A stretch of 64,000 bases of DNA from Pseudacidovorax sp. NFM-22. Lineage in GTDB: Bacteria; Pseudomonadota; Gammaproteobacteria; Burkholderiales; Burkholderiaceae_C. Where the stretch lies: positions 62,001 to 126,000 of the forward strand of contig NZ_JACBFY010000006.1 of NCBI RefSeq assembly GCF_021401245.1. Reading direction: 5' to 3'. Position 1 is the stretch's first letter, and every line of letters starts with the position of its first letter. Positions 44,297-55,195 of the stretch are shown here, piece by piece. Position numbers and translations under genes: made by a program. The notes beneath the pieces were generated by a model, which did no database searches, was not told the DNA's origin, and saw only the letters and a program-made list of their open reading frames with translations.

Positions 44297-47158
44297 TCAG
44301 CCCGTGTTGCGCAGGCCCGCGGCGACGCCGTTGATCGACAGGTGGATGCCGCGCTGCAGCCGCTCGCTGCCGTCGCCGCCGCGGAAGCGGCGCATCAGCT
44401 CGACCTGCAGGTGGTGCAGCGGGTCGATGTAGGGGAAGCGGTGGCGCACCGAGCGCTGCAGCTCGGCATTGCCTTCCAGCCGCTGCCTGGCGCCGGTGAT
44501 GAGCGTCAGCGCATCGGAGGTGCGGCGCCATTCGGCCTCGATCATCGAGAACACCTTCTGGCGCAGCTTGCGCTCGCCCACCAGCTCGGCGTATCGCGCA
44601 GCCAGCTGCAGGTCGCTCTTGGCCAGCACCATGTCCATGTTGGACAGCAGCGTGCGGAAGAAGGGCCACTGGGCATACATCTTCTGCAGCAGCGCCTCGC
44701 GCTCCTTGCGGCCGGCCACGTCCTTGGCTTCGCCCAGGAAGGCCTGGATGGCGCTGCCGAAGCCGTACCAGCCGTTGATGGTGAGCCGGCACTGGCCCCA
44801 ACTGAAGCTCCAGGGCACGGCGCGCAGGTCCTCGATGTTACGCTTGGGATTGCGCGAGGCCGGGCGCGAGCCGATGTTGAGCTCGGCGATCTCGCGGATG
44901 GGCGTCGAGCCGAAGAAGTAGTCGACGAAGCCGGGCGTCTCGTACACCAGCGCGCGGTAGGCGTCCATGCTGGCCTGCGAGATGGTCGACGCGGCATTGA
45001 TGAAGGCCGTGGGCGCGGACTTGGTGGAGCCGAGGAAGGTGGCCTCCAGCGTGGCGGCGACGAGCGTCTCCAGGTTGCGCCGGCCGATCTCGCGGTTGGC
45101 GTACTTGGAGCCGATCACCTCGCCCTGCTCGGTCAGGCGCAGCTGGCCGCGCACGGTGCCGGGCGGCTGCGCCAGGATGGCCTGGTAGCTGGGGCCGCCG
45201 CCGCGGCCGACGGTGCCGCCGCGGCCGTGGAACATGCGCAGGCGGATGCCGTCCTTCTGGCCCTCGTTCAGCTCGTCGAACAGCTTCACCAGCGCCATGC
45301 CGGCGCGGTAGAGCTCCCAGTTGCTGGTGAAGATGCCGCCATCCTTGTTGCTGTCGCTGTAGCCCAGCATGATGTCCTGCTCGCCGCCGGAGCGCTGGAT
45401 CATGGCGCGCACGCCGGGCAGTTCGTAGACGGCCCGCACGATGGGCGCGGCGTTGCGCAGGTCGGCGATGGTCTCGAACAGCGGCACGACGATCAGATCG
45501 CACACCGCGTCCTCCTGCAGCGTGCCGCGCAGCAGGCCCACTTCCTTCTGCAGCACCATGGCCTCGAGCAGGTCGCTCACGGTCTCGGTGTGGCTGATGA
45601 TGTAGTGGCGGATGGCGGCGCGGCCGTAGCGGCGGTGCGATTCCAGCGCCTGCTGGAAGATCGCCACCTCGCTCACCGTCAGCGGCTGGTAGCTGGCGCC
45701 GGGCACACGCAGCGGCCGCGCGTCGTTCAGCAGCCTGAGCAGCAGCGTCTGCTTGTCCTCTTCGGCCAGCTCGGCGTAGGCCGGTTCGATGCGGGCCACC
45801 TTGAGCAGGTCGGCGATCACGGCCTCGTGCTTGTCGGAACTCTGGCGCAGGTCCACCGTGGCCAGGTGGAAGCCGAAGACTTCCACCGCACGCATCAGCG
45901 GCCGCAGGCGCTGGTCGAGCAGCACGCCGCCATGCTTGTCGACCAGCGATTCCTCGATCGTGCGCAGGTCGGCCAGGAACTCCTCGGCCGACTTGTAGGG
46001 GTTCTGCGGCGCCACGGCATGGCGCGCGGCCACGCCGCCGGTCAGGTCGCGCAGCGTGGCGGCCAGGCGGGCATAGATGCCGGTGAGCGCGCGGCGGTAG
46101 GGCTCGTCGTGGCGGTGCTCGTTGGGATCGGGCGAGGCCTCGGCCAGGGCCTGCATCTCCACGGTCACATCCACCAGCGTGGCGGACATCGACAGCTCGC
46201 CGCCCAGGTAGTGCACTTCGGTGAGGTAGTGGCGCAGGGCCAGTTCGCACTGGCGGCGCAGGGCGTATTCGAGCGTCTCGGCCGTGACGTTGGGGTTGCC
46301 GTCGCGGTCGCCACCGATCCACTGACCCATGCGGAAGAAGGAGGCGATGTGCTCCGCGCCCAGGGCCTTTTCCAGCGTGGCATAGACCTTGGGGATCTCG
46401 CGCAGGAAGGTGGCTTCGTAATAAGAGAGCGCGTTCTCGATCTCGTCGGCCACCGTGAGCTTGGTGAAGCGCAGCAGCCGCGTCTGCCAAAGCTGCACGA
46501 CGCGGGTGCGCAGCAGGGCTTCGTTCTCTTCGAGTTCGCGCGGCGTGAGCGTGTCCTTCTGGCCGGCGAACAGGGCTTGGCGCTGCCGGATCTCGTCGCG
46601 CGCCGTCAGCAGCTGCGCGATGCCGCGTTCGGCGTCGAGGATGGATTTGCGCTGCACCTCGGTCGGGTGCGCGGTGAGCACCGGGGACAGGTAGCTGTGG
46701 GCCAGCGTGCCCACCACGTCTTCGGCCGAGACGCCCGCCTTGCGGATGCGGGCCAGGGCCGCGTCCAGGCTGCCGTCGATGGCCTCGCCCGAGCGTTCGG
46801 CCTCGGTGCGGCGGCGGATCAGGTGCCGGTCCTCGGCCAGGTTGGCCAGGTGGCTGAAGTAGGTGAAGGCGCGGATCACCTGCACCGTCTGCGCCGCCGA
46901 GAGGCCCTTGAGCAGCTGCTTGAGCGCCCGGTCGGCCGAATGGTCGGCATCGCGGCGGAAGGCGACCGACAGCGTGCGCACCTTCTCGACCAGTTCGAAG
47001 CTGTCCTTGCCTTCCTGCTCGCGGATGACGTCGCCCAGGATGCGGCCCAGCAGCCGGATGTCCTCGATCAACGGGGCGTCGTCCGTGCCTTTGCGCAGTG
47101 ACGGGGTGGCGGAGTCGCCGGGCTTCTTCGTGCTTTTCGTCCGGGGGGCGGGCGGCAT
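44297..47158 (-). CDS. ppc: Phosphoenolpyruvate carboxylase
   Basis: A 953-aa anaplerotic enzyme making oxaloacetate from PEP and bicarbonate. Catalytic His164 lies in [12 protein letters not shown]; the second signature [14 protein letters not shown] and the metal-site [10 protein letters not shown] are intact, and the C-terminus ends RNTG, matching the QNTG end of the family. A TTG further upstream is possible, but ATG 47158 has AGGAG 9 nt before it. Divergent from hemC across 105 bp, the common arrangement in Burkholderiales. Confidence 0.96.
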   Translation of the reverse strand: MPPAPRTKSTKKPGDSATPSLRKGTDDAPLIEDIRLLGRILGDVIREQEGKDSFELVEKVRTLSVAFRRDADHSADRALKQLLKGLSAAQTVQVIRAFTYFSHLANLAEDRHLIRRRTEAERSGEAIDGSLDAALARIRKAGVSAEDVVGTLAHSYLSPVLTAHPTEVQRKSILDAERGIAQLLTARDEIRQRQALFAGQKDTLTPRELEENEALLRTRVVQLWQTRLLRFTKLTVADEIENALSYYEATFLREIPKVYATLEKALGAEHIASFFRMGQWIGGDRDGNPNVTAETLEYALRRQCELALRHYLTEVHYLGGELSMSATLVDVTVEMQALAEASPDPNEHRHDEPYRRALTGIYARLAATLRDLTGGVAARHAVAPQNPYKSAEEFLADLRTIEESLVDKHGGVLLDQRLRPLMRAVEVFGFHLATVDLRQSSDKHEAVIADLLKVARIEPAYAELAEEDKQTLLLRLLNDARPLRVPGASYQPLTVSEVAIFQQALESHRRYGRAAIRHYIISHTETVSDLLEAMVLQKEVGLLRGTLQEDAVCDLIVVPLFETIADLRNAAPIVRAVYELPGVRAMIQRSGGEQDIMLGYSDSNKDGGIFTSNWELYRAGMALVKLFDELNEGQKDGIRLRMFHGRGGTVGRGGGPSYQAILAQPPGTVRGQLRLTEQGEVIGSKYANREIGRRNLETLVAATLEATFLGSTKSAPTAFINAASTISQASMDAYRALVYETPGFVDYFFGSTPIREIAELNIGSRPASRNPKRNIEDLRAVPWSFSWGQCRLTINGWYGFGSAIQAFLGEAKDVAGRKEREALLQKMYAQWPFFRTLLSNMDMVLAKSDLQLAARYAELVGERKLRQKVFSMIEAEWRRTSDALTLITGARQRLEGNAELQRSVRHRFPYIDPLHHLQVELMRRFRGGDGSERLQRGIHLSINGVAAGLRNTG

Positions 47159-47263
47159 GCAGGACTCTCCTCTTCGCAATGGTTGTGGTGTGCGCCATCA
47201 GTCGTTGCTGCGGCGCAACATGCTAGCATCCAAGACCCAGCAAACCCACGCGGAGACCGCTCT

Positions 47264-48175
47264 GTGAGCCACATCGTGATCGCCACGCGCGAAAGTCGCC
47301 TCGCCCTTTGGCAGGCCGAGCATGTGCGGGACCTGCTGCAAGAACAGGGCCACACGGTCGAACTGCTGGGCATGACCACCCGCGGCGACCAGATCCTGGA
47401 TCGCACGCTCAGCAAGGTCGGCGGCAAGGGCCTGTTCGTCAAGGAACTGGAGCTCGCGCTGGAAGAAGGCCGCGCCGACATCGCCGTCCATTCGCTCAAG
47501 GACGTGCCGATGGAGCTGCCCGAAGGCTTCGAGCTCGCGGCCGTGCTGGAGCGCGAGGATGCGCGCGATGCCTTCGTCTCCCCCAACCATGCGCGGCTGG
47601 AAGACCTGCCCGAGGGCGCCGTCGTCGGCACCTCCAGCCTGCGGCGCACGGTGCTGCTGCGCGCCCTGCGGCCCGACCTGCGCATCGAGCCGCTGCGCGG
47701 CAACCTCGATACCCGGCTGCGCAAGCTCGACGAAGGGCACTATGCCGCCATCGTGCTGGCGGCGGCCGGCCTGATGCGGCTGGGCTTGGCCTCTCGCATC
47801 CGCACCGTCTTCGAGCCCGAACAGATGCTGCCCGCCGCGGGGCAGGGCGCGCTGGGTATCGAGATCCGCGCGGACCGGGCCGACCTGCGCGAAGCCCTGG
47901 CACCCCTGGTCGACATGACCACCTGGCGCCGCGTGGCTGCCGAGCGCGCAGTGAGCCGGGCGATGGGCGGCAGCTGCTCCATGCCGCTGGCCGCCTTCGT
48001 GCAAGACCTGGGCGACGGCCGCCTGCATGTGCGTGCCGCCTGGGGCGATGCCGAGCAGGCCGGCGCGCTGGTGCGGGCCGAGCTGACCGATGTCGCCACC
48101 GACCTGGCTGCGGCCGAGGCCCTGGGCACCGAGGCGGCACGGCGTCTGCAGGCCGGTGGTGCCCGGCTCGGCTGA
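47264..48175 (+). CDS. hemC: Porphobilinogen deaminase (hydroxymethylbilane synthase)
   Basis: A 303-aa enzyme polymerising four porphobilinogens to hydroxymethylbilane. The dipyrromethane cofactor Cys is Cys238 in [11 protein letters not shown]; other marks are [22 protein letters not shown] and GTSSLRR. The start is GTG 47264 after CGGAGACC; the in-frame upstream frame runs through the divergent promoter and is not conserved. First gene of hemC-hemD-hemX-hemY. Confidence 0.94.
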   Translation: MSHIVIATRESRLALWQAEHVRDLLQEQGHTVELLGMTTRGDQILDRTLSKVGGKGLFVKELELALEEGRADIAVHSLKDVPMELPEGFELAAVLEREDARDAFVSPNHARLEDLPEGAVVGTSSLRRTVLLRALRPDLRIEPLRGNLDTRLRKLDEGHYAAIVLAAAGLMRLGLASRIRTVFEPEQMLPAAGQGALGIEIRADRADLREALAPLVDMTTWRRVAAERAVSRAMGGSCSMPLAAFVQDLGDGRLHVRAAWGDAEQAGALVRAELTDVATDLAAAEALGTEAARRLQAGGARLG

Positions 48176-48213
48176 GCGGCGCCGGCAACCTGCGGCCCGA
48201 GCGCTTTCCTGCC

Positions 48214-48972
48214 ATGACTGCGGCGCCGTCGCTGATCGTCACGCGGCCCGAGCCCGAGGCCACGCGCTGGACCGAGGCGCTGCGCGCGCGGGGCATCGAT
48301 GCGCACGCCTTGCCGCTGATCGAGATCGCGCCGCTCGCCGGTGTCATCGCCTGGCCTGTGGGCACGCCGCCGCAGGCCTTGATGTTCGTGAGCGCCGCCG
48401 CCGTGCGGCACTTCTTCGCCACTCGGCCGCCAGAGGTCGTTGCCGCCTGCCGTTGCTGGGCCACGGGCCCCGGCACGGCCCGCGCGCTGGCCGAAGCCGG
48501 TGTGGATGCGACCCGCATCGACCAGCCGCCTGCCGAAGGCCCCTTCGACTCGGAATCGCTGTGGGCCCGCGTCCATGACCAGGTCGGGCCGGGCGCCTGC
48601 GTCTGGCTGGTGCGCGGTGCCGATGCCCAGGGCCGCGCCGCGGGCCGCGACTGGCTCTCGCGCCAGATCGAGGCTGCAGGGGGCGTGGCCGTGCAACTGG
48701 CCGTCTACCGTCGGCTGGCGCCCGCGCTCGGCGACGGGGATGCCCGAGTCGTGCAGGCCGGCATCGAGGGCGGGGCGACCTGGCTGTTCAGCAGCTCGGA
48801 GGCCGTGGGCAACCTGCGCGGCCTGGTGCCCCAGGCCGACTGGTCGCGCGCCGCAGCCCTGGCCACGCACGAGCGCATCGCCCAGGCCGCGCGCGATGCC
48901 GGCTTCGGCCTTGTCCGCGTGGTGTCGCCCGACCTGGACGTCGTGGCCGCGTCGATAGAATTCCCGCGATGA
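48214..48972 (+). CDS. hemD: Uroporphyrinogen-III synthase
   Basis: A 252-aa cyclase closing hydroxymethylbilane to uroporphyrinogen III. The family is poorly conserved, but IVTRPEPEATRWTEALRARG at the start, LMFVSAAAVRHFF, and WLFSSSEAVGNL are the expected landmarks. ATG 48214 lies 38 bp after hemC. Its stop overlaps hemX by ATGA, so the pair is translationally coupled. Confidence 0.9.
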   Translation: MTAAPSLIVTRPEPEATRWTEALRARGIDAHALPLIEIAPLAGVIAWPVGTPPQALMFVSAAAVRHFFATRPPEVVAACRCWATGPGTARALAEAGVDATRIDQPPAEGPFDSESLWARVHDQVGPGACVWLVRGADAQGRAAGRDWLSRQIEAAGGVAVQLAVYRRLAPALGDGDARVVQAGIEGGATWLFSSSEAVGNLRGLVPQADWSRAAALATHERIAQAARDAGFGLVRVVSPDLDVVAASIEFPR

Positions 48973-50054
48973 GCGCACCCCCCGCGACCGACGACACCGT
49001 CACCGATCCCGTCGCGCGACCCCTGGCCCCCGTTCCCCCATCTCCCATGCCCGCCCCCGGCGCCATGCTGGTGGTGCGGCTGGCCTTTGGCGCCATCACC
49101 CTCGCGGCGCTGGTCGCCATCGTCATGGCCGCCATGCTGTGGCAGAAGGTGGGCGGCATGCAGGAGCAACTGGCACGCCAGAGCGCCGATGCCACGCGCC
49201 AGGCCACCGAGGCCCGCACCCTGGCCCGCGAGGCGCAGGAGACCGTGCGCGCCGCCGATGCCCGCGTGGCGCTGCTCGAAACCCGCCTGGCCGAGGTCAG
49301 CCTTCAGCGCGCACAGGTCGAAGAGGCGCTGCAGAGCCTGTCCCGCTCGCGCGACGAAAGCCTGCTGGTGGACATCGACGCCGCCCTGCGGTTGGCACTG
49401 GAACAGGCCCAGGCCACCGGCAACGTGCAGCCGTTGCTGGCCGCCCTCAAGGCCAGCGACCAGCGCATCGTGCGCGCCAGCCAGCCCCGGCTGCAGCCCG
49501 TGCAGCGCGCCATCCAGCGCGACGCCGACCGCATCCGCGCCACGGCCAGTGGCGACGGTGGCGAGGCCCTGTCGCGCCTCGACGACCTGCTCAAGGGCGT
49601 GGACGAACTGCCCGTCATGAACGCGCTGGCGCCGCGCGGCAACCGCGCCGCGAGCGACGGCTGGGCCAACGAGGCCGTGCCGGCCGACGCGCCCTGGTGG
49701 CAGCGCATCCTGCTGGGCGTGCGCAACGAGGTGCGCTCGCTGATCCGCGTCTCGCGCATCGACCGGCCCGAATCGGTGCTGCTCGCCCCCGACCAGACCT
49801 ACTTCCTGCGCGAGAACCTCAAGCTCAAGCTGCTGAGCGCCCGGCTGGCGCTGCTGGCCGGCCAGGTGGCGCCGGCACGGGCCGAGCTGGCTGGCGTGAC
49901 GGCCTCGCTCAACCGCTACTTCGACCCCGCCTCGCGCCGCGTGCAGGCGGCCGCCACGCAGCTGCAGCAGGTGCAGGCGCTGGTGCGCGCCGCCGAGCCG
50001 CCGCGCATCGACGACACCCTCACGGCCCTGGCCGCCGTGTCCGCGGGGCGCTGA
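48969..50054 (+). CDS. hemX: HemX, inner-membrane protein of the heme cluster
   Basis: A 361-aa protein: a Pro-rich cytoplasmic start, one membrane segment (about 34-56, VVRLAFGAITLAALVAIVMA), then a long periplasmic coiled-coil region (about 57-125, QKVGGMQEQLARQSAD onward) and a helical C-terminal domain. Often annotated as uroporphyrinogen-III C-methyltransferase, but it has no methylase motif; it is thought to organise heme enzymes at the membrane. Lies between hemD and hemY with 4-bp overlap on both a functional and physical basis. Confidence 0.88.
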   Translation: MSAPPATDDTVTDPVARPLAPVPPSPMPAPGAMLVVRLAFGAITLAALVAIVMAAMLWQKVGGMQEQLARQSADATRQATEARTLAREAQETVRAADARVALLETRLAEVSLQRAQVEEALQSLSRSRDESLLVDIDAALRLALEQAQATGNVQPLLAALKASDQRIVRASQPRLQPVQRAIQRDADRIRATASGDGGEALSRLDDLLKGVDELPVMNALAPRGNRAASDGWANEAVPADAPWWQRILLGVRNEVRSLIRVSRIDRPESVLLAPDQTYFLRENLKLKLLSARLALLAGQVAPARAELAGVTASLNRYFDPASRRVQAAATQLQQVQALVRAAEPPRIDDTLTALAAVSAGR

Positions 50055-50058
50055 GGTC

Positions 50059-51333
50059 ATGCGCGCGGCCGTCTGGCTCCTGGTGCTCTTCGCGGTCGCC
50101 GCCGCGGTGGCGCTGTTCGCGGGCAACAACCAGGGCATCGTCACCGTCTTCTGGCCGCCCACGCGGGTGGACCTGTCGCTCAACTTCGCGCTGCTGCTGC
50201 TGATCCTGGTGTTCATGCTGCTCTATGGCGCGTTGCGCGCGCTGCAGGCGCTGTTCGCGCTGCCCGTGCAGGCGCGGCAGTGGCGGCTGCAGCAGAAGGA
50301 GCGCAATCTGCACGCGGCCCTGCTGGATTCGGTCGTCCAACTGCTGGCCGGCCGCTTCACCCGCGCGCGCAAGTCGGCGCTGGCGGCGCTGGCGCAGGAG
50401 CATGTGCTGGCCGGGCTCGACGCCCGGCTGCCCCAGTCGCAGCAGGTGCGGGTGTTGGCGCACCTGATGGCCGCCGAGAGTGCCCAGGCGCTGCAGGACC
50501 GTGCGGCGCGCGACGCCCATCTGCAGCATGCGCTGAACGAGGGCCGCGACCGCGGCGGCATGTCCGCCGAGACACGCGATGGCGTGCAGTTGCGCTCGGC
50601 CCGCTGGGCCCTGGAAGACCGCAATGCCGTGGCCGCGCTGGACCGCCTGGCCGAATTGCCGCAGGGCGTGCAGCGTCGCACGCTGGCACTGCGCCTGCGT
50701 CTGAAGGCCACGCGCCTGTCGGCTCGCACGCAGGATGCGCTGGACACCGCGCGCCTGCTCGCCAAGCACCGCGCCTTCTCGGAAGACGGCGCGCGCAGCA
50801 TCCTGCGCGGGCTGGCGCTGGAGCTCATCGGACAGGCGCACGACCCGGCCCAGCTGATGCGCGCCTGGAACGAACTGGACGCGGCCGAGCGCGCCATTCC
50901 CGAGGTGGCCATCCAGGCCGCGCAGCGCATGGTGGTGCTTCGCGGCGACCTTGCGATGGCGCGGGCCTGGCTGCTGCCGGTGTGGGAGCGCTCGCTGGCG
51001 CAGCCGGACGCGCTCAGCGACAGCCAGCGTGCCAAGCTCGTGCGTGCGCTGGAGGCGGGGCTCGACACGGTCGATCCCGAATGGCTGGCCCGCATCGAAG
51101 GCGCCCAGCGCGCCCAGCCGCGCGATGCGCACCTGCAGTACCTGGCCGGCATGGCCTGCATGAAGCGCCAGCTCTGGGGCAAGGCGCAGCAGCTGCTGAC
51201 GCAGGCCGGTCTGGGCCAGCAGGACGCGGAACTGCATCGCCGCGCCTGGGTGGCCGTTGCCCAGCTCGCCGAGCAGCGCGAGGATGCCGAGCAGGCCCTG
51301 ATGGCCTGGAAGCGGGCCGCGCAGGGCGGCTGA
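50059..51333 (+). CDS. hemY: HemY-like TPR membrane protein
   Basis: A 424-aa protein with two N-terminal membrane segments (about 4-21 and 40-60) and a cytoplasmic or periplasmic helical-repeat domain of TPR type (for example AWNELDAAERAIPEVAIQAA and RRAWVAVAQLAEQREDAEQAL). The NNQGIVTVFWPP stretch near the first helix is the family signature. It is unrelated to protoporphyrinogen oxidase of the same name. Last gene of the hem operon, 4 bp after hemX; a strong two-way terminator follows about 100 bp on. Confidence 0.88.
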   Translation: MRAAVWLLVLFAVAAAVALFAGNNQGIVTVFWPPTRVDLSLNFALLLLILVFMLLYGALRALQALFALPVQARQWRLQQKERNLHAALLDSVVQLLAGRFTRARKSALAALAQEHVLAGLDARLPQSQQVRVLAHLMAAESAQALQDRAARDAHLQHALNEGRDRGGMSAETRDGVQLRSARWALEDRNAVAALDRLAELPQGVQRRTLALRLRLKATRLSARTQDALDTARLLAKHRAFSEDGARSILRGLALELIGQAHDPAQLMRAWNELDAAERAIPEVAIQAAQRMVVLRGDLAMARAWLLPVWERSLAQPDALSDSQRAKLVRALEAGLDTVDPEWLARIEGAQRAQPRDAHLQYLAGMACMKRQLWGKAQQLLTQAGLGQQDAELHRRAWVAVAQLAEQREDAEQALMAWKRAAQGG

Positions 51334-51431
51334 AAGGCCAAGGCGCGCCCGAGGGACGGGCCGGTGTCTTCGGACCGGCGGTGTTGTTCGGGCTCGGGTC
51401 CGGCATCTCCCGGTGACCGGCCGACTCCCAT

Positions 51432-51467
51432 GCAAAAGGCCCGTGGTTTGCGCCACGGGCCTTTTGC
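51432..51467. terminator. Bidirectional terminator between hemY and rne
   Basis: GCAAAAGGCCCGTGG (51432-51446) and CCACGGGCCTTTTGC (51453-51467) form a perfect 15-bp stem with a 6-nt loop. The A-run on one side and T-run on the other provide a tail in both directions. It lies between the convergent hemY and rne genes. Confidence 0.9.
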
Positions 51468-51541
51468 TTTGCCGCAACCTGCAAGACGGGTCGGGCCTGG
51501 GCTGCCGGCCCGCCGCAGCGGGTCCGGCATGTTCCTTTCGA

Positions 51542-54500
51542 TCAGGACACGGTTGCAGCCGGCTGGCTGCCGAGATCGGCCGCCTTCTCGAAGGGCAGCG
51601 TGATGGCGCCCAGGTCGCGACGGGTCTCGACCAGCACCAGCGGGCCTTCGTCCAGCACCACCACCGGCGGCCGCTCGCGCGGCACATGGACCGGCTTGGG
51701 TTCGGCTGCGATGGCCGCCCGCACTTCGGCGATGCGCTCAGGGTTGGAGTTCACCCATTCGAGGCCGGCACCCTGGGCCACGGCGGCCAGCTCGTCCGTC
51801 GGCAGGGCGAAGGCGGTCACACGGGGCAGTGCGCCGCGGCCCGGCGCGGCCGCAGCCGGTGCGGGCGCTGGCACGGGCGCGACGGCCACGGGTGCAGCGG
51901 CGACGGTCGGCTCGGTCGCCGGTTCGGCGACCGGCGCGGCAGCGGTCAGGCCCGGCTCGACGGCGGATGCCAGCGGCGCGTCGGCGGGTACCGCCTCCTC
52001 GCGGCCCGCCTCGCCGGCCTCACGCTCGCGCGAGGCGCGGTCGCGGCGGTCACGGCCATAGCGGTCGCGGGAGCGGCGGCGCTCCTCGCCTTCGCGGCGC
52101 GGCGCCTGGTCGTCGCCCACCGCGGCGTCGGCCGCTTCGGCCACGGCGGCCGCCTCGGCCGGCGTCTGGTGCAGGGCTTCGGCCTCGGTCACCGCGGCCG
52201 GCAGAGCGTCGACCGGGCGCCGCTCGCGGCGGCCCTCACGCGGCGCCTGGTCGCCGCCACGCGGTGCGTCCTCGCCCTCGGCAGCGGCGCCTTCGCGCAC
52301 CATGCCTTCGTCGCGGCGGCGTTCGCCGCGCTCGCCGTTGCGTTCGCCGCGTTCACGGCGTTCGCCCTGGCGGCCGTTGCGTTCGCCGCGCTCTCCACGC
52401 TCGCCACGCTCGCCGCGTTCACGGCGCTCCGCGGGCGCATCGCTGCCCTCGACCGTGCCGTCGACCGGCGCCTGCAGGACTTCGACCGGCATGGCGTCCC
52501 GGCGCTCGCCGCGGCCGTTGCGGCGTTCGCGTTCACCCCCTTCGCGCGGTGCGCGGCCTTCGCGGCCCGCGGTGTCGCCGTTGCGGGCTTCACGCGGCTC
52601 ACGGCCCTCGCGGGCCTCCCGGCCTTCGCGCGGCTCGCGCCGGCCTTCGCCGTTCAGTGCCTCGCGGCGTTCGCCACGGCCTTCCCCCCGCTCGCCCCGG
52701 TCGGCACGGCCTTCGCGGTTGCCACGACCTTCACTGCGACCTTCGCCACCACGGCCTTCACCGCGGCCGTTGCGACCTCCGCGTTCGCTGCGGCGATTGC
52801 CGCCGCCTGGGCGTGCCGTTTCTTCCGCGGCCGGTGCCGGTGCAGGGGTCGGGGCGGCGATGGGCGCCGGCGCCGGCGTGGCGCCGAACAGGCCCTTGAG
52901 CCAGCCGAAGAAGCCGCGTTCGGCCGGTGCGGGCGCAGCCGGCGCCGGTGCGACCACGGGTGCGGCGGCGACGGGCGCCGGCGCCGCGGGCTTTTCCTCG
53001 CGCGCGGGCACGACAGGCGCCGGCGCATCCGGCAGCACGCCCTTGATGACGGGGCTCTGGCGGTTGGTCGGCTCCTGCGAGCGGCGCGTGATGCGCGTCG
53101 GGTCCTCGACCTCGTCGGCCATGGTGTAGCTGGCACGCAGCTGGTCCAGGCGCGGGTCGTCGTGCTTCATCCGCTCCAGCTTGTAGTTGGGCGTCTCCAG
53201 CGTCTTGTTCGGGATCATCAGCACGTTCACGCGCTGCTTGAGCTCGATCTTGGCGATCTCGGTGCGCTTCTCGTTCAGGAGGAAGGAGGCGACCTCCACC
53301 GGCACCTGCACGTGCACGGCGGCGGTGTTGTCCTTCATGGACTCTTCCTGAATGATGCGCAGGATCTGCAGCGCGCTCGACTCGGTGTCGCGGATGTGGC
53401 CGGAGCCGCCGCAGCGCGGGCAGGGGATCGAGGAGCCTTCGGACAGCGCGGGCTTGAGGCGCTGGCGGCTCATCTCCATCAGGCCGAACTTGCTGATCGT
53501 GCCGAACTGCACGCGGGCGCGGTCCTGGCGCAGCGCGTCGCGCAGGCGGTTCTCGACCTCGCGGCGGTTCTTCGACTCGTCCATGTCGATGAAGTCGATG
53601 ACGATCAGGCCGCCCAGGTCGCGCAGGCGCATCTGGCGGGCCACTTCGTCGGCGGCTTCGAGGTTGGTGCGGGTGGCCGTCTCCTCGATGTCGCCGCCCT
53701 TGATGGCGCGGGCCGAGTTGACGTCGATGGACACCAGCGCCTCGGTGTGGTCGATCACGATGGCGCCGCCCGAGGGCAGTTGCACGGTGCGGGCATAGGC
53801 CGACTCGATCTGGTGCTCGATCTGGAAGCGGCTGAACAGCGCGGCATCGTCGCGGTAGCGCTTCACGCGGGCGGCATGCTCGGGCATGACGTGCGCCATG
53901 AACTGCTGCGCCTGCTCGTAGATGTCGTCGGTGTCGATGAGGATGTCGCCGATGTCGTGATTGAAGTAGTCACGGATGGCGCGGATGACGAGCGACGACT
54001 CCTGGTAGATCAGGAAGGCGCCCTTGCCACCCTTGGCGGCGCCGTCGATGGCGGTCCACAGCTTGAGCAGGTAGTTCAGGTCCCACTGCAGCTCGGGCGC
54101 GGTGCGGCCGATGCCGGCGGTGCGCGCGATGATGGACATGCCCTTGGGGTACTCGAGCTGGTCCATCGCCTCCTTGAGCTCGGCGCGGTCCTCGCCCTCG
54201 ATGCGCCGGCTGACGCCGCCGCCGCGCGGGTTGTTGGGCATCAGCACCACGTAGCGGCCGGCCAGGCTGACGAAGGTGGTGAGGGCGGCGCCCTTGTTGC
54301 CGCGCTCTTCCTTCTCGACCTGGACCAGCAGTTCCTGGCCCTCGCGGATCGCATCCTGGATGCGCGCCTGGCTGGCGGAGACGCCTTCGGCGAAGTACTG
54401 CTTGGAGATTTCCTTGAAGGGCAGGAAGCCGTGGCGGTCTTCACCGTAGTCGACGAAGCAGGCCTCCAGGCTGGGCTCGACGCGCGTGACGACGGCTTTG

Positions 54501-54625
54501 TAGATGTTGCCCTTGCGCTGTTCGCGCCCTTCGATCTCGATTTCGTAGTCGAGCAGCTTCTGCCCGTCCACGATCGCCAGGCGGCGTTCTTCGGCCTGCG
54601 TGGCGTTGATCAGCATCCGTTTCAT
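51542..54625 (-). CDS. rne: Ribonuclease E
   Basis: A 1027-aa endoribonuclease, core of the RNA degradosome. The S1 domain is at about 37-115; catalytic Asp301 (VSIDVNSA) and Asp344 (IVIDFIDM) match E. coli Asp303 and Asp346; the zinc-link Cys402 and Cys405 are in [10 protein letters not shown]. The C-terminal half is low-complexity: an amphipathic [11 protein letters not shown] (571-581) like the membrane-targeting helix, a Pro/Ala stretch, then an Arg/Gly/Glu-rich RNA-binding region (about 605-775) with repeated RGE triplets. The start is ATG 54625, giving the normal [21 protein letters not shown] opening. Upstream is a long untranslated leader. Confidence 0.96.
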   Translation of the reverse strand: MKRMLINATQAEERRLAIVDGQKLLDYEIEIEGREQRKGNIYKAVVTRVEPSLEACFVDYGEDRHGFLPFKEISKQYFAEGVSASQARIQDAIREGQELLVQVEKEERGNKGAALTTFVSLAGRYVVLMPNNPRGGGVSRRIEGEDRAELKEAMDQLEYPKGMSIIARTAGIGRTAPELQWDLNYLLKLWTAIDGAAKGGKGAFLIYQESSLVIRAIRDYFNHDIGDILIDTDDIYEQAQQFMAHVMPEHAARVKRYRDDAALFSRFQIEHQIESAYARTVQLPSGGAIVIDHTEALVSIDVNSARAIKGGDIEETATRTNLEAADEVARQMRLRDLGGLIVIDFIDMDESKNRREVENRLRDALRQDRARVQFGTISKFGLMEMSRQRLKPALSEGSSIPCPRCGGSGHIRDTESSALQILRIIQEESMKDNTAAVHVQVPVEVASFLLNEKRTEIAKIELKQRVNVLMIPNKTLETPNYKLERMKHDDPRLDQLRASYTMADEVEDPTRITRRSQEPTNRQSPVIKGVLPDAPAPVVPAREEKPAAPAPVAAAPVVAPAPAAPAPAERGFFGWLKGLFGATPAPAPIAAPTPAPAPAAEETARPGGGNRRSERGGRNGRGEGRGGEGRSEGRGNREGRADRGERGEGRGERREALNGEGRREPREGREAREGREPREARNGDTAGREGRAPREGGERERRNGRGERRDAMPVEVLQAPVDGTVEGSDAPAERRERGERGERGERGERNGRQGERRERGERNGERGERRRDEGMVREGAAAEGEDAPRGGDQAPREGRRERRPVDALPAAVTEAEALHQTPAEAAAVAEAADAAVGDDQAPRREGEERRRSRDRYGRDRRDRASREREAGEAGREEAVPADAPLASAVEPGLTAAAPVAEPATEPTVAAAPVAVAPVPAPAPAAAAPGRGALPRVTAFALPTDELAAVAQGAGLEWVNSNPERIAEVRAAIAAEPKPVHVPRERPPVVVLDEGPLVLVETRRDLGAITLPFEKAADLGSQPAATVS

Positions 54626-55195
54626 GGGAGTGCGTGTCCTTGTTCGTGTGTGTCTTCACTGGCCCGGAAGGGGCCCACGATGCGCGGACGACGCGGCGAA
54701 ACGACGGGACAGCGCCGTTCTCCTTTCCGCAGGTGTGCAGGCGGCACGCAGCCACCGGCCGGGCATCAGCCCGCAGGACGCAGCAGGGGAGGGGGCGCGA
54801 GGATGGGCGCGAGACCGATCTGCCGCCGGCCGGACATCTTGGGGACGTCGGGTGGCTGGGCAGGCACCGAGGTGGCGGGCGCTGGATGCATGGGCGCTGC
54901 CACCGGCATCAGCCAGCGCAGGCACATACGGAGCAGCCACATCAGCAGCACAAGGGGGTCTCGCATCGATCCGCCGTCCGGCGCCCGTCTCTGAAAGAAC
55001 AGGCCGCCGGCTGGCAAGGGGGGAATCCGTCTCGGGGTTTCGTCGGCGTCGGCTCGCCTTGCGCATCCGGCGCCGCCCGTGGCCTGGTGGGCGCGGGGCC
55101 GGCGATGGTGGAGCACGCAAGTGGCATCGACCTCCAGCGCTTCCGGCGGGTGCTCTAAACTTCTCGTTCGAATAAGCACTGACCGAGCCGCGCTG
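54626..55195 (-). other. Long rne leader / rne-rluC divergent region
   Basis: 570 bp without a credible gene lie between rne and rluC. In E. coli rne likewise has a long 5' leader through which RNase E controls its own mRNA, and rluC is divergent. A -10-like TATAAT on the minus strand at 55205-55210, inside the rluC start, would give a leader of about 570 nt. No individual stem-loop was verified by folding. Confidence 0.5.

Noticed and set aside
42890-47101. A 1403-codon open frame on the plus strand over gcl and ppc
   Set aside because: Antisense to two unmistakable enzymes; its translation is low-complexity and without domains.
48969-50054. HemX as a methyltransferase
   Set aside because: No SAM-binding or TP-methylase motif is present; the protein is a membrane-anchored coiled coil.
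51413-54994. A 1193-codon open frame on the plus strand opposite rne
   Set aside because: Shadow of the repetitive Arg/Ala coding of the rne tail; the real gene on the other strand has all catalytic residues.
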